From Stratiformator vulcanicus (GTDB taxonomy: Bacteria > Planctomycetota > Planctomycetia > Planctomycetales > Planctomycetaceae): a DNA stretch of 64,000 nt. Every line of letters begins with the position of its first letter. Position 1 is the stretch's first letter. Below, piece by piece: positions 1-10,205 of the stretch. The DNA lies in contig NZ_CP036268.1 of NCBI RefSeq assembly GCF_007744515.1, forward strand, positions 4,831,113 through 4,895,112, read 5' to 3'. The notes under the pieces are model-generated. The model worked only from the letters and a program-made list of their open reading frames with translations. It was not told where the DNA came from and searched no databases. The translations under genes were made by a program, and so were the position numbers.

Positions 1-1
1 T

Positions 2-625
2 GACTGCGGCCTCTTCAATCAAGCACTGATGGAACTGGGCGGGACCGTCTGCACGATCGAGTCGCCTTCGTGCGGCGACTGTCCGGCATCTCGCTACTGC
101 GTTGCCGCGCGGCATGATCTGCAACAGCAAATTCCGGCGGCCAAACGTCGGTCGAAACCGACGCCGCTGGTCGATGTCACAGTGGCAGTCCGCAAAGACG
201 ACCGATATCTCATCCGCCAACGGGGCCTTGGCGAATGGTGGACGGGTCTGTGGGATTTCCCACGGTTGACCCTCGACGAGACGCTGCTGACACGCATCAC
301 GTTACCATCGGTCCCGGCACGCTCTTCCCGAGACCAACCGAATCTTTTCACGCGCGAACCGGTTTGCGAGGAATTACGGAGTACGATCGAACAGTTCATT
401 TGTGACCAAACCGGCGTGTCCTGCCGTCTCAGGGGGGCCGAGTTGGAAGTGCGACATGCCGTAACACGATACAAAATTCGGCTATTTTGCTGCCTGGCGG
501 ACTATCAATCGGGCCGACTTTCGAGCGATCAGCCGCTCAAATGGGTGAGGGTCAACGCTCTTTCAGAACTCGCGTTTTCGCAGCCGGGCCGCCGTTTTGC
601 CGATCGATTGATCGAAATTTCCTAA
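2..625 (+). CDS. mutY: A/G-specific adenine DNA glycosylase, 3' part
   Basis: The gene enters from the left edge; 207 residues are visible. MutY removes adenine mispaired with 8-oxoguanine in base excision repair. The fragment opens with the end of the glycosylase domain and the four cysteines that bind the 4Fe-4S cluster, in CX6CX2CX5C spacing (fragment residues 17, 24, 27 and 33). The remainder (about residues 45-205) fits the NUDIX-like MutY C-terminal domain that recognises 8-oxoG, with a WWTGLWDFPR segment typical of it. The helix-hairpin-helix and catalytic residues lie outside the window. The family assignment is firm from the cluster motif plus the C-terminal domain. Confidence 0.93.
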   Translation, partial: DCGLFNQALMELGGTVCTIESPSCGDCPASRYCVAARHDLQQQIPAAKRRSKPTPLVDVTVAVRKDDRYLIRQRGLGEWWTGLWDFPRLTLDETLLTRITLPSVPARSSRDQPNLFTREPVCEELRSTIEQFICDQTGVSCRLRGAELEVRHAVTRYKIRLFCCLADYQSGRLSSDQPLKWVRVNALSELAFSQPGRRFADRLIEIS

Positions 626-795
626 GTGAAGACAAGAAGTTGCGTCGAATTCAGTGCTCGTCTCCCGTTTCTTCCAATACGGCCGTATTCGGCGGCTGAT
701 TTGCATCATTGTTGCCTCACAGATCGGTTGACCCGATAAAAAGAGAGAAAGAACACGTATTCACGGAGCTTGTTGGGTTCAATCCCGGTTAGAAT

Positions 796-1782
796 ATGAT
801 CGATAATAGTGCGCGACCCGTGTCGAAGGATTTGCCGGCCCAGCGCGGCAGGTCGCACGGAGATCGCAGCCACCGAGGTTCTCAGTCCAAGCGAGATCGA
901 ATCGATCCGATGAGTTCAGCCGCCCCGGCCAAAGCTCGTTCGAAGGCGGTGTCCCCGCCCCCACCGGCCCCGAATTGGGTTTCGGGTTCGCGGTCCGCCA
1001 TCGCTACTGAAGCCGATGCCGATCAGCGGACCATCGACCAACGCGTCTTCGACTGGCTTGTCAGCGTTACGCCGAAGGCCCTGCTGATATCGCTCCTGCT
1101 TCACTGCGCGGCCTTAATGATTGCCGGCCTCGTCTTCATATCCGATCCGTTTGAGAACGGCTTGACGACCGTTGCCGGATTCAATCGCGAGGAATCCGAG
1201 AGTCTTGACCAGCTCATCGACACATCGTTCGAGCAACTTTCGGGCGGTATGGAGGTCGAACAGACAACGGTGCCGGAATTCGAGCCGGTCCGCATGGAGA
1301 TGGAACTCAACGAGGCACTTGCTAAGGCGGATGAAGCTTTAGAAGTGAAGACCGATTCGATCGGTCAAGGACTCGGTGAAACTGCCGGAAATGCGGCCGG
1401 GCTTGGGAAGAGCGAGCGGGAAGAATTAGGGCTCGCCAAGCCGGGAGGGAACGCGATCACAAAGGGGAACTTCACGGCATGGACAGACCCGGAAGACCCC
1501 AAACCACTGGAGCCCTATGTAATCTTCATCGAGATCAAACTTCCGGAAAAACTTCGGAAAAAAATGAAGAAGTATCCTAAGGCTGATCTGTCTGGATTCG
1601 TCATCGGCACGGACACTTATCAGCAACCGGTACCCGGACCGGGAATGCCGGCACTCCCGATCAAAGGCAATATCGTGCAGCTTTCCGTGATTGTTCCGGG
1701 ATCGTACGAGTTGGTTCAGGACACGATCGTGATCAGATCGAAGATGCTCAAAGAGCAGCAGATTCTGAAGCTCACGTTTTGA
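796..1782 (+). CDS. single-pass membrane protein of unknown function
   Basis: 328 residues; I do not recognise the family. Residues 1-90 are polar and rich in Ser, Arg and Pro, which suggests a disordered cytoplasmic tail. One hydrophobic segment follows at about 93-115. After it comes an acidic stretch (to about 185), a Gly-rich linker (about 190-225) and a C-terminal beta-rich domain (about 235-328). A TonB-like layout (basic N-terminus, one membrane helix, long extracytoplasmic part) is superficially similar, but no TonB box or domain is visible. An in-frame ATG at 910 is an alternative start. The ATP-grasp gene follows after 19 nt, so the two are probably co-transcribed. Confidence 0.72.
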   Translation: MIDNSARPVSKDLPAQRGRSHGDRSHRGSQSKRDRIDPMSSAAPAKARSKAVSPPPPAPNWVSGSRSAIATEADADQRTIDQRVFDWLVSVTPKALLISLLLHCAALMIAGLVFISDPFENGLTTVAGFNREESESLDQLIDTSFEQLSGGMEVEQTTVPEFEPVRMEMELNEALAKADEALEVKTDSIGQGLGETAGNAAGLGKSEREELGLAKPGGNAITKGNFTAWTDPEDPKPLEPYVIFIEIKLPEKLRKKMKKYPKADLSGFVIGTDTYQQPVPGPGMPALPIKGNIVQLSVIVPGSYELVQDTIVIRSKMLKEQQILKLTF

Positions 1783-1801
1783 CGACGCCGAGACGACGGC
1801 G

Positions 1802-2713
1802 ATGAAGACGCTGTGGGTCGGTAATTTCGACTTTGAGCATCGGCTCGCAACTCAGACCGACGGTCTGAATCACCTGCTGCCGGAAAAGCTTCGGGCGATC
1901 AATCGGCGTCTCGCTCCACTGCTTCGACCGCTGCTGCGACCCGGTGACGCCATCTTTATCAACGGGCCGTCCATCGAAGGTCCCGATTTCATCGGGTCAG
2001 AAAGCGAACTGACGCGCTTTTCACGGGTCGAGTTCTGGGGAAACAACCAATGGGCCGAGCAGTGGGCCCGCGCGCGTATGCTTCCGTTCTCGGGCCCTTT
2101 AGCGAATGCGACGACACTTGCGAATTCGCGGCTAATCAACGATCTGCTCGAACTCCAATTCGGCGTCCGACCGGACAAGACTCGCGTGGTTCACACGATG
2201 GAAGAACTCCGTGAGGCGATCGACCATGCCGGATGTGATCGATGGGTGATTAAGGAGGAGTTCAGCGGCTCGGCCCGGCAGCGGATGATCGGTAGCGGCT
2301 CTCGCCCCGACGAACGGATTGAGAAATGGGCCGCGCGCCGTCTGGGCCATCCCACGAAGTGCCTGTTCTTCGAACCGTGGCTCGACCGCATCGCCGAAAT
2401 CGGAATGCAGTTTCATCTGAGTCCGGATGGCAACATCAGCCTCGTCGGCGTCGCTGATCTCAATACCGCCGAAGATGGGCGGTACGTCAGCAGCCGACTT
2501 CTCTCCGACATCGAAACTGCGTCATGGTCGGATTGCATTAAAATCGGCCGCTTGGCCGCAGATGAATTAACCAAGCTCGGCTACCACGGCCCGCTCGGCA
2601 TCGATGCGATGCGCTACCGCGACATAGACGGTAAAGAACGTTTCCGCCCGCTGCAGGACATCAACGCAAGATGGACGATGGGGCGGATTGCCGTTGAAGC
2701 GGCGAAGCGTTAA
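1802..2713 (+). CDS. ATP-grasp fold protein
   Basis: 303 residues. The C-terminal two thirds resemble ATP-grasp ligases. There is a likely ATP-binding lysine in RWVIKEEFSGSARQR (about residue 150), an acidic FFEPWLDRIAEIG strand, and a terminal GPLGIDAMRYRD...PLQDINARWTMGR block, where the Asp/Asn residues are placed like the Mg-binding residues of the family. The N-terminal part looks like a pre-ATP-grasp Rossmann-like region. ATP-grasp enzymes join a carboxylate to an amine or thiol through an acyl phosphate; the substrate cannot be read here. It follows the membrane protein gene by 19 nt. Its TAA stop overlaps the stop of the convergent WD40 gene. Confidence 0.75.
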   Translation: MKTLWVGNFDFEHRLATQTDGLNHLLPEKLRAINRRLAPLLRPLLRPGDAIFINGPSIEGPDFIGSESELTRFSRVEFWGNNQWAEQWARARMLPFSGPLANATTLANSRLINDLLELQFGVRPDKTRVVHTMEELREAIDHAGCDRWVIKEEFSGSARQRMIGSGSRPDERIEKWAARRLGHPTKCLFFEPWLDRIAEIGMQFHLSPDGNISLVGVADLNTAEDGRYVSSRLLSDIETASWSDCIKIGRLAADELTKLGYHGPLGIDAMRYRDIDGKERFRPLQDINARWTMGRIAVEAAKR

Positions 2714-5196
2714 TCCTGACTTTCGTCTGCTGTCGAATCTGGCTCAGCTTTCGGCAATTCTTTAAGAAGTTTTTCGACATCCCAAATGCGGGTCGTCAGG
2801 TCATTCCCCGCCGTCACCAAATACTTACCGTCGGGCGAGAAGTCCACATCTTGGACACCGTAGACATGCCCGGGAATTTTGAGCCACCTCTCACCTCGAC
2901 CCAATCTCACAACCCACGCACCCCCGAATTCAGGGTTCCTATCAGAGACAGAGTCACCTGCAATCGATGCGACTGCCCCTACCGGTGATGATGACGCACC
3001 TCGCACATAGGCGTAGATTGGAGATTGTTCAGATATGATTTCTTCCGACTGTCGATCGTGAATTCGCAGAGCGAGATCGTACATCGAAGCAACGTACTTT
3101 TTACCAGGATCTGATACCGCACCTAACGTCGGGGTCTGCTTCGCCAAGCTCGACAACGCCGACTTCACCTTTCCCGATTCGCAATCAATAAAAGTCAGTC
3201 CACGATCAATACCAGAGGAAATGGCCTCCTTCCCGTCGCCGGAGATCGACACATTAAAAAGTGTCGCCCCGTTCGGCCGGAGAACTTCGTGCCTGAGTTC
3301 CAGTAATTCCAAATCATAAATTTGAGCGTTGGTGTTATCTGAAGTTATGACAACCCGCCCGTCACGTGAAGCATCAATGTTGCCTTTGATTTGCTTGACC
3401 TGCATCGCGATTTCGACTTGCCGAAAACCTGACGCGGCATCTTGCGGGTCCAGTGTCCAGCGAATTAATCGGCCGTCGAACAGCCAAATCCAGACGATAT
3501 CTTTCGTGGGCCCGAAGTGCGCAAAACGGACACTCCCCATAGGCAAGTGAAACTTTGCAATCCGGGAGAACTCCCCCGTCTCGTAAACGTAGATATCGTT
3601 GTGCTGATCAGCCGCAACAAGCCGCGAACCATCCGGGGAAAAGCGAGCGGACATCACGCGACGCCCTTTGGCGGAGTGGTCCATTAGGCAGGCGACTTGG
3701 GCTGGCGGTTCGTAGTCAGCATTCGCGTACGCGACGAGCCTTTCCCACTCCTGTCGTGACTTAAAGAACCCGGGAGCCGCGTCGGTACCCAGCTCGCGCA
3801 GCAACTGTTTCGCCCTATCGTATTCACGCAAATTGAGTAGTTGCGATAGAGTCATCGATTTTTGAACGTCATTATCTGGATAAACTTCAATGCGGTCATA
3901 AACGGCACCGAGGAGTTTGTCGTAGTCGAAGCCGAATTCGGATAAAGAACTCTTTCCATTGTAGCTCGTGACTGTCCGCGCAATCGTCGCGTAAGCCACC
4001 TGTTGATGAGTTCGGCTCGTCCGCTTTTCCAGATGTTTTGCGAGTTTCTGAATCTCCTCCGCAGAGCCGCCCCAGCGAGGCAACAGAGCCCCGGCGGCAC
4101 TGCTTGTTACGGTAATCGACCAGGGACAGCGATCGAGCTGGCCGTCGATCAAGTCATAAATAACCGGCGGACCTTCGCCCAAACCTTTCGCAACCTTAAT
4201 TAGGTCGGCGTAGAGATACGGCCCGTGCGCCGGCATCTGACGTGCTTGCTCCAAATGAGTTCGAGCCGTTTCGAGCCGGGCCAGAAATTTCTCTGAGTCG
4301 TCGGGACTGACATCAATCGCATAACCGGAGCCGCGAGCTGCCCACGCCCAATTGATATAGTATCTTCCGAGAAATCGATCGGGGATCGCCGACTCTGGAA
4401 ATTGAGTCTTCCAAGCCTGCAACCACCCGAGATGCACGGGTCGCTCTTCTTCATTACTGTAGAAAAAGGACCCAACTGCGTGATCGAAGACGTGGTCCGG
4501 CCAGACGCCGCCCCAATTCAGGTTGCGCCTGATTTCTTCCGATTTCCCAACGCCAAAATCTCGGTCAAATTGTTCAAGCTTATCAAATTCTTCGCGAATG
4601 AATTGCTGGACCAGTTTCTGAGTAATTAACTTGTAGAGTGACCACTGCGGTAACGATGAGTGTAGAGATGCGTCTTGAATGCGGCCTTTCGCCGAAGTTA
4701 CCAGCGGCCACGCGAATTCACCTTCGCCCACATTTAATGTCACTTCTTCCGCTGCATCGAAGTGCCGAATTCGGAAAGCGGGAACATTTTGTCGCGACCT
4801 GAATTGAGGGTCGTACGCGTACGAGAACTGCAACCAAGCCCAGCAGTTATCAACAAGCGAACGGCCCAACTTCGAATCCGTGCTCTTTGTGTAAGTCAAG
4901 AGCACTACCGCTCCGGGCTTCGTCGCCCGAATAACTAGGGTCCGATCACCATCACGAACATCACGCAGAATGGTCGCTTCGCGGAGCAAGGTCGGGAGCT
5001 TTGCTTTCGGGTCGCGAAAGCGGAATGGCCGAGTTTCGGCCGATTCGATCCAATGCGTTCCGGTTGCTTCCTCACCCTGAATTTCTTCGAGATTTCGAAC
5101 GACCGACGAAAACGGCAGCCGATCGTCAGAGCTGGCCGTTGAGACCAATACGCTCGTTAAGAAAACTGCTATTTCGATTCGGAACTTCAAATTCAT
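2710..5196 (-). CDS. secreted WD40-repeat protein
   Basis: 828 residues from the ATG at 5196. That start puts a signal peptide (MNLKFRIEIAVFLTSVLVSTAS) at the N-terminus; an upstream ATG at 5223 would bury it behind charged residues. Residues about 30-480 are largely helical, with a Trp-rich central part, and resemble planctomycete proteins annotated with DUF4034-like regions (uncertain). The C-terminal 330 residues carry degenerate WD40 blades, clearest in ARFSPDGSRLVAADQHNDIYVY and VDFSPDGKYLVTAGNDLTTRIWD. A beta-propeller for protein binding outside the cytoplasm is likely; no enzyme motif is seen. It is monocistronic and convergent with the ATP-grasp gene. Confidence 0.82.
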   Translation of the reverse strand: MNLKFRIEIAVFLTSVLVSTASSDDRLPFSSVVRNLEEIQGEEATGTHWIESAETRPFRFRDPKAKLPTLLREATILRDVRDGDRTLVIRATKPGAVVLLTYTKSTDSKLGRSLVDNCWAWLQFSYAYDPQFRSRQNVPAFRIRHFDAAEEVTLNVGEGEFAWPLVTSAKGRIQDASLHSSLPQWSLYKLITQKLVQQFIREEFDKLEQFDRDFGVGKSEEIRRNLNWGGVWPDHVFDHAVGSFFYSNEEERPVHLGWLQAWKTQFPESAIPDRFLGRYYINWAWAARGSGYAIDVSPDDSEKFLARLETARTHLEQARQMPAHGPYLYADLIKVAKGLGEGPPVIYDLIDGQLDRCPWSITVTSSAAGALLPRWGGSAEEIQKLAKHLEKRTSRTHQQVAYATIARTVTSYNGKSSLSEFGFDYDKLLGAVYDRIEVYPDNDVQKSMTLSQLLNLREYDRAKQLLRELGTDAAPGFFKSRQEWERLVAYANADYEPPAQVACLMDHSAKGRRVMSARFSPDGSRLVAADQHNDIYVYETGEFSRIAKFHLPMGSVRFAHFGPTKDIVWIWLFDGRLIRWTLDPQDAASGFRQVEIAMQVKQIKGNIDASRDGRVVITSDNTNAQIYDLELLELRHEVLRPNGATLFNVSISGDGKEAISSGIDRGLTFIDCESGKVKSALSSLAKQTPTLGAVSDPGKKYVASMYDLALRIHDRQSEEIISEQSPIYAYVRGASSSPVGAVASIAGDSVSDRNPEFGGAWVVRLGRGERWLKIPGHVYGVQDVDFSPDGKYLVTAGNDLTTRIWDVEKLLKELPKAEPDSTADESQD

Positions 5197-5465
5197 TTCG
5201 CCCTCACGATCACCAATATACATTCGGCGATCCTACAAGCCAAAACGCGAGCGGACAATTCTGAAGTCGCCTAAATATTCAAAAACGCGCATTTGATCTG
5301 TTGAATTTACCAACGCGCGTCAACCCTTCATTTCACCTTTGCCGAAACTTCCGATATAGCATTGTTTGAAACCGTACGGCGTCGCCCCATTGCCAGCAAC
5401 GGAGATACATAGACGCACGACACAAGTCTTGCACGGTATGGGTCATTTCAACAAAACCGGACAGA

Positions 5466-7376
<1,911 letters not shown>

Positions 7377-7399
7377 TGGCCTCGTGCCCGTTGGCTGCG

Positions 7400-7909
7400 T
7401 TATCGCGTGGCGCTCGCCTTGGCAGTCTCTTCGAGCGCTTCACGGACGCGGCGGAACGGCTCGGTCATGTCGACGGCGGCATGAATCGCTGCGGCCCGAT
7501 CGGAGACCAAATCGCGGTCGCTACGGTGTCCATCGTGAAAGCGGAGTCGCTGGCGGCCGACCTGAATCGAATCGGCATCTTGCGCAGGCGACTCAAAAAC
7601 CAAGCCCGCGGGTTTGTCGATATGCGACCGGACTTCGAGGACGGCATCGTCTTCGGTCAGCACAATATCGGGTTTGACGGCGGCTTTGCGGACCAGCGTC
7701 TCGGCGATGACTTCGCCGAGCAGATAGGGCTGGAGCATCTCGCCGAAGAGGATTTCCTGCGACTTCGTCGGCTTAACCGGCGTGGTGCATTGGAATTCGA
7801 GCGGCCGGCCGTGACGATTCGTCACGAGCAATCCACCCACAAATCCCCCGCCCGGTAAGGCAACGGTCGATAGAAATCCGAGTTTGAAGTCGTCGTCTGC
7901 CGCGGCCAT
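7400..7909 (-). CDS. conserved protein of unknown function preceding the SNF2 helicase
   Basis: 169 residues, with no signal peptide or membrane segment. Readable stretches include [40 protein letters not shown] and [20 protein letters not shown], which look like a compact alpha/beta fold ending in a charged helix. I cannot name the family. It is divergent from the adenylate-forming enzyme gene and only 23 nt upstream of the SNF2 helicase, so the two almost certainly form an operon and this protein may be a helicase partner. That functional link is inference from position only. Confidence 0.72.
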   Translation of the reverse strand: MAAADDDFKLGFLSTVALPGGGFVGGLLVTNRHGRPLEFQCTTPVKPTKSQEILFGEMLQPYLLGEVIAETLVRKAAVKPDIVLTEDDAVLEVRSHIDKPAGLVFESPAQDADSIQVGRQRLRFHDGHRSDRDLVSDRAAAIHAAVDMTEPFRRVREALEETAKASATR

Positions 7910-8077
7910 GCTCGTCCTGTCGCGAATCCATTCGCATCATTCGAACGGGGCTTCCTCCCCCGACTGTTGATCGACGCGGGACTCCGGGACACTTTAGTTA
8001 GCGAAAGAACTGCAAGACTGCGGTGACCTTGCCGGTCGTACCGCTTCCGAAAGCTTTACCGAATCCCGAGGATCGTC

Positions 8078-9376
8078 TTGGACCCATTCATGGATGCGTC
8101 GATCGACGCGTGGCCGCGCGAAGCCATTCAGCGCGTACAGAACGAACGGCTTCGCGCGCTGATCGACGCGATCGTTCCGGACAACGCTTTCTACTCAACG
8201 AAGTTCGAGCATTCCGGGATCGGCCCGCGATCGGTCCGTGTGGTCGATGACATCCATCGTTTGCCACTGACGACGAAAGCCGAACTCGTCGCCGATCAGA
8301 CCGCCCATCCGCCGTACGGCACCAATCTGACGTTCCCCCTGATTCGCTACAGTCGCTATCACCAAACGTCCGGAACGACGGGTCGCCCGTATCGCGTGCT
8401 CGATACACCAGAAAGTTGGAGTTGGTTCGCCGACTGCTGGTCGTTGATCTATCGCATGGCCGGGCTGACCAAAGACGACCGAATTTTCTTTCCGTTTAGC
8501 TTCGGACCGTTCATCGGATTCTGGGCGGCCTTCGACGGAGGCTGCCGATTGGGCAACCTGTGCATCCCCGGCGGCGGACTCAGCACGGAAGCCCGGCTCG
8601 ATCTGATGGCATCCAACGATGCGACATTCGTGTGCTGCACGCCAACGTACGCCCTGCGGATGGCGGAAGTCGCCGAATCGATCGGCTTTAACCTCAAGAC
8701 GTCGGCTGTTCGCGCGCTGATTGTGGCCGGAGAACCCGGCGGGAACGTCCCGGCGACGAAGGCCCGCATCGAAGGTGCTTGGGGCGCGACGGTCTATGAC
8801 CATTGGGGGATGTCGGAACTCGGCTCATTGGCAGCCGCGGCCGTTGGCGACCCTGAAGGTCTCTACTTGCTCGAAACGGAGTGCATCGCAGAGATATTAA
8901 ATCCGGAGACGCTCGAACCCGTTGACGTTGGTGATATGGGTGAGCTTGTCGTGACGAATCTCGGTCGCATCGGCTTTCCCGTCATCCGCTACCGCACCGG
9001 CGACCTCGTCAAAGCAAGCCGGGAGTCGCCACTGGGCTATCCGCTGTTGCGACTTGAAGGCGGGATCCTCGGACGGGCCGACGACATGATTACGATCCGC
9101 GGCAACAACGTCTTCCCGTCAAGCGTCGAGGCGATCCTTCGCGAATTTGACGAGATCGTCGAGTTTCGCCTCAACCTCGAAACGCGGAACTCGATGCACC
9201 ATCTGCGACTCGAGATCGAGCCGCAATCGGAGGCAGCCGTCGATGCCCTCCTGCCCAAGGTGAGGCGAACGATCAAAGACCGCTTAAATTTTCAGGCCGA
9301 GGTCGCCGCTGTCGCACCCGGATCACTGCCGCGATTTGAGCTTAAAGGTCGACGACTGGTGAAAGATGATGGTTAA
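8078..9376 (+). CDS. PaaK-like adenylate-forming enzyme (phenylacetate-CoA ligase family)
   Basis: 432 residues, the usual size of the family. These enzymes activate a carboxylate as acyl-AMP and generally pass it to CoA. The P-loop-like motif is RYHQTSGTTGRPYRV (about residues 92-106). Later come YDHWGMSELG (the adenine/acyl pocket region), FPVIRYRTGDLV, and GRADDMITIRGNNVFPSSVE of the hinge and C-terminal domain. A TTG start at 8078 is favoured because GAGGA precedes it at good spacing; the ATG at 8090 is the alternative. The acyl substrate is unknown: no paa catabolic genes lie nearby. It is divergent from the small-gene/helicase operon. Confidence 0.88.
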   Translation: MDPFMDASIDAWPREAIQRVQNERLRALIDAIVPDNAFYSTKFEHSGIGPRSVRVVDDIHRLPLTTKAELVADQTAHPPYGTNLTFPLIRYSRYHQTSGTTGRPYRVLDTPESWSWFADCWSLIYRMAGLTKDDRIFFPFSFGPFIGFWAAFDGGCRLGNLCIPGGGLSTEARLDLMASNDATFVCCTPTYALRMAEVAESIGFNLKTSAVRALIVAGEPGGNVPATKARIEGAWGATVYDHWGMSELGSLAAAAVGDPEGLYLLETECIAEILNPETLEPVDVGDMGELVVTNLGRIGFPVIRYRTGDLVKASRESPLGYPLLRLEGGILGRADDMITIRGNNVFPSSVEAILREFDEIVEFRLNLETRNSMHHLRLEIEPQSEAAVDALLPKVRRTIKDRLNFQAEVAAVAPGSLPRFELKGRRLVKDDG

Positions 9377-9397
9377 GCGGCGGCAGAGCAGGAAAAG

Positions 9398-9422
9398 GTT
9401 TAGCCGCGACCGCGAGGGAGCG
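9398..9422 (+). repeat. 25-bp dispersed repeat A, copy 1
   Basis: This copy starts GTTTAGCCGCGACCGC and ends GGGAGCG. Near-identical copies lie at 30925-30949 (reverse) and 40661-40685. Here it precedes a repeat-B hairpin by about 10 nt in the 258-nt gap between convergent genes; the 30.9 kb copy has the same order relative to a hairpin. Confidence 0.75.
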
Positions 9423-9431
9423 TTCCCAAGC

Positions 9432-9466
9432 GGTTCGATCCGCGTTTCTCAGGAAACGCGGCTTGT
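9432..9466 (+). repeat. repeat B hairpin, copy 1
   Basis: The stem CCGCGTTTC/GAAACGCGG (9440-9448 with 9453-9461, 9 bp) closes a TCAG loop. It is flanked by GGTTCGAT on the left and CTTGT on the right. The copies at 27417-27450 and 27492-27525 share flanks and loop but have different, still pairing, stem bases. It lies between convergent genes and has no T-tract, so it is not a classical terminator. Confidence 0.8.
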
Positions 9467-9634
9467 TGAGGCTATTCAATTGATTTACTTCGCCTCGTAG
9501 CCGCACGAGCATCCAGTTCACTCTGACGAACTTCGCGCGAGCTTCCACTTTATCGGCATCGCGCGCTGAATACTCTGGCCGCTGCGCGACACGGACGGTG
9601 TCCGTGCCACACAGGACATTGGTCATTTAACCTA

Positions 9635-10084
9635 TTAATTCACCTCGTAACCGACCTCTTCGACGGCGGCGATGGCTTTCGATTTGTCGAACTCTTCGGT
9701 CGTCCAAATCTTGGCGGTCCGTTCGCCTTCGTCGGTCGAAATTTGCGTTTCAACCTTGACGACACCGTCGACCGAGGCGATCGCTTTGCGGACCTTCGGG
9801 CTGCACATCACATCGCAGTGCATTCCGGGGACATTCAACACGACGGTATCGGTCGCTTTGGCGTCGGAGACCACGAGAATCTGCGGTTCAAAGTCGAGGC
9901 CCGAGTTCGCTTCGGCGGCGGCTCCGAGTGCACTTCCTCCCTCAGCGCTCCCCGCTTCGGACGTCGACCCTCCGGAAGGGGCTGTCATGCTTCCGCCGCC
10001 ACCTGTCGGCGTTTCAGGCTCACATCCGAGCAGGAATGCGGCAGCAAGTGCGGGCGAGACTAGCGAGAGCGAGCGAAGCGACAT
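9635..10084 (-). CDS. lipoprotein with heavy-metal-associated (HMA-like) domain
   Basis: 149 residues from the ATG at 10084. That start yields a lipoprotein signal (MSLRSLSLVSPALAAAFLLGC); the longer upstream frame merely shadows glnA. A low-complexity Gly/Ser/Ala/Glu linker follows (about 25-65), then a C-terminal HMA-like fold: VVLNVPGMHCDVMCSPKVRKAI, a VVKVETQIS strand and a terminal AVEEVGYEVN. In ordinary HMA domains the metal motif is CXXC; here the spacing is CXXXC, so binding geometry or redox function may differ. Surface-tethered metal binding or sensing is likely. It lies 121 nt downstream of glnA on the same strand. Confidence 0.82.
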   Translation of the reverse strand: MSLRSLSLVSPALAAAFLLGCEPETPTGGGGSMTAPSGGSTSEAGSAEGGSALGAAAEANSGLDFEPQILVVSDAKATDTVVLNVPGMHCDVMCSPKVRKAIASVDGVVKVETQISTDEGERTAKIWTTEEFDKSKAIAAVEEVGYEVN

Positions 10085-10205
10085 CGAACAAACCCTTCGG
10101 AAGAATGGAATCGAATTCCTCGGCCATATCCGAGTTGAAGCCATTGTCACGCATCGACGCGGAAAGTCCATCGCTTCCGGCACGCGATCGCCCGAAGAGG
10201 CCCGT

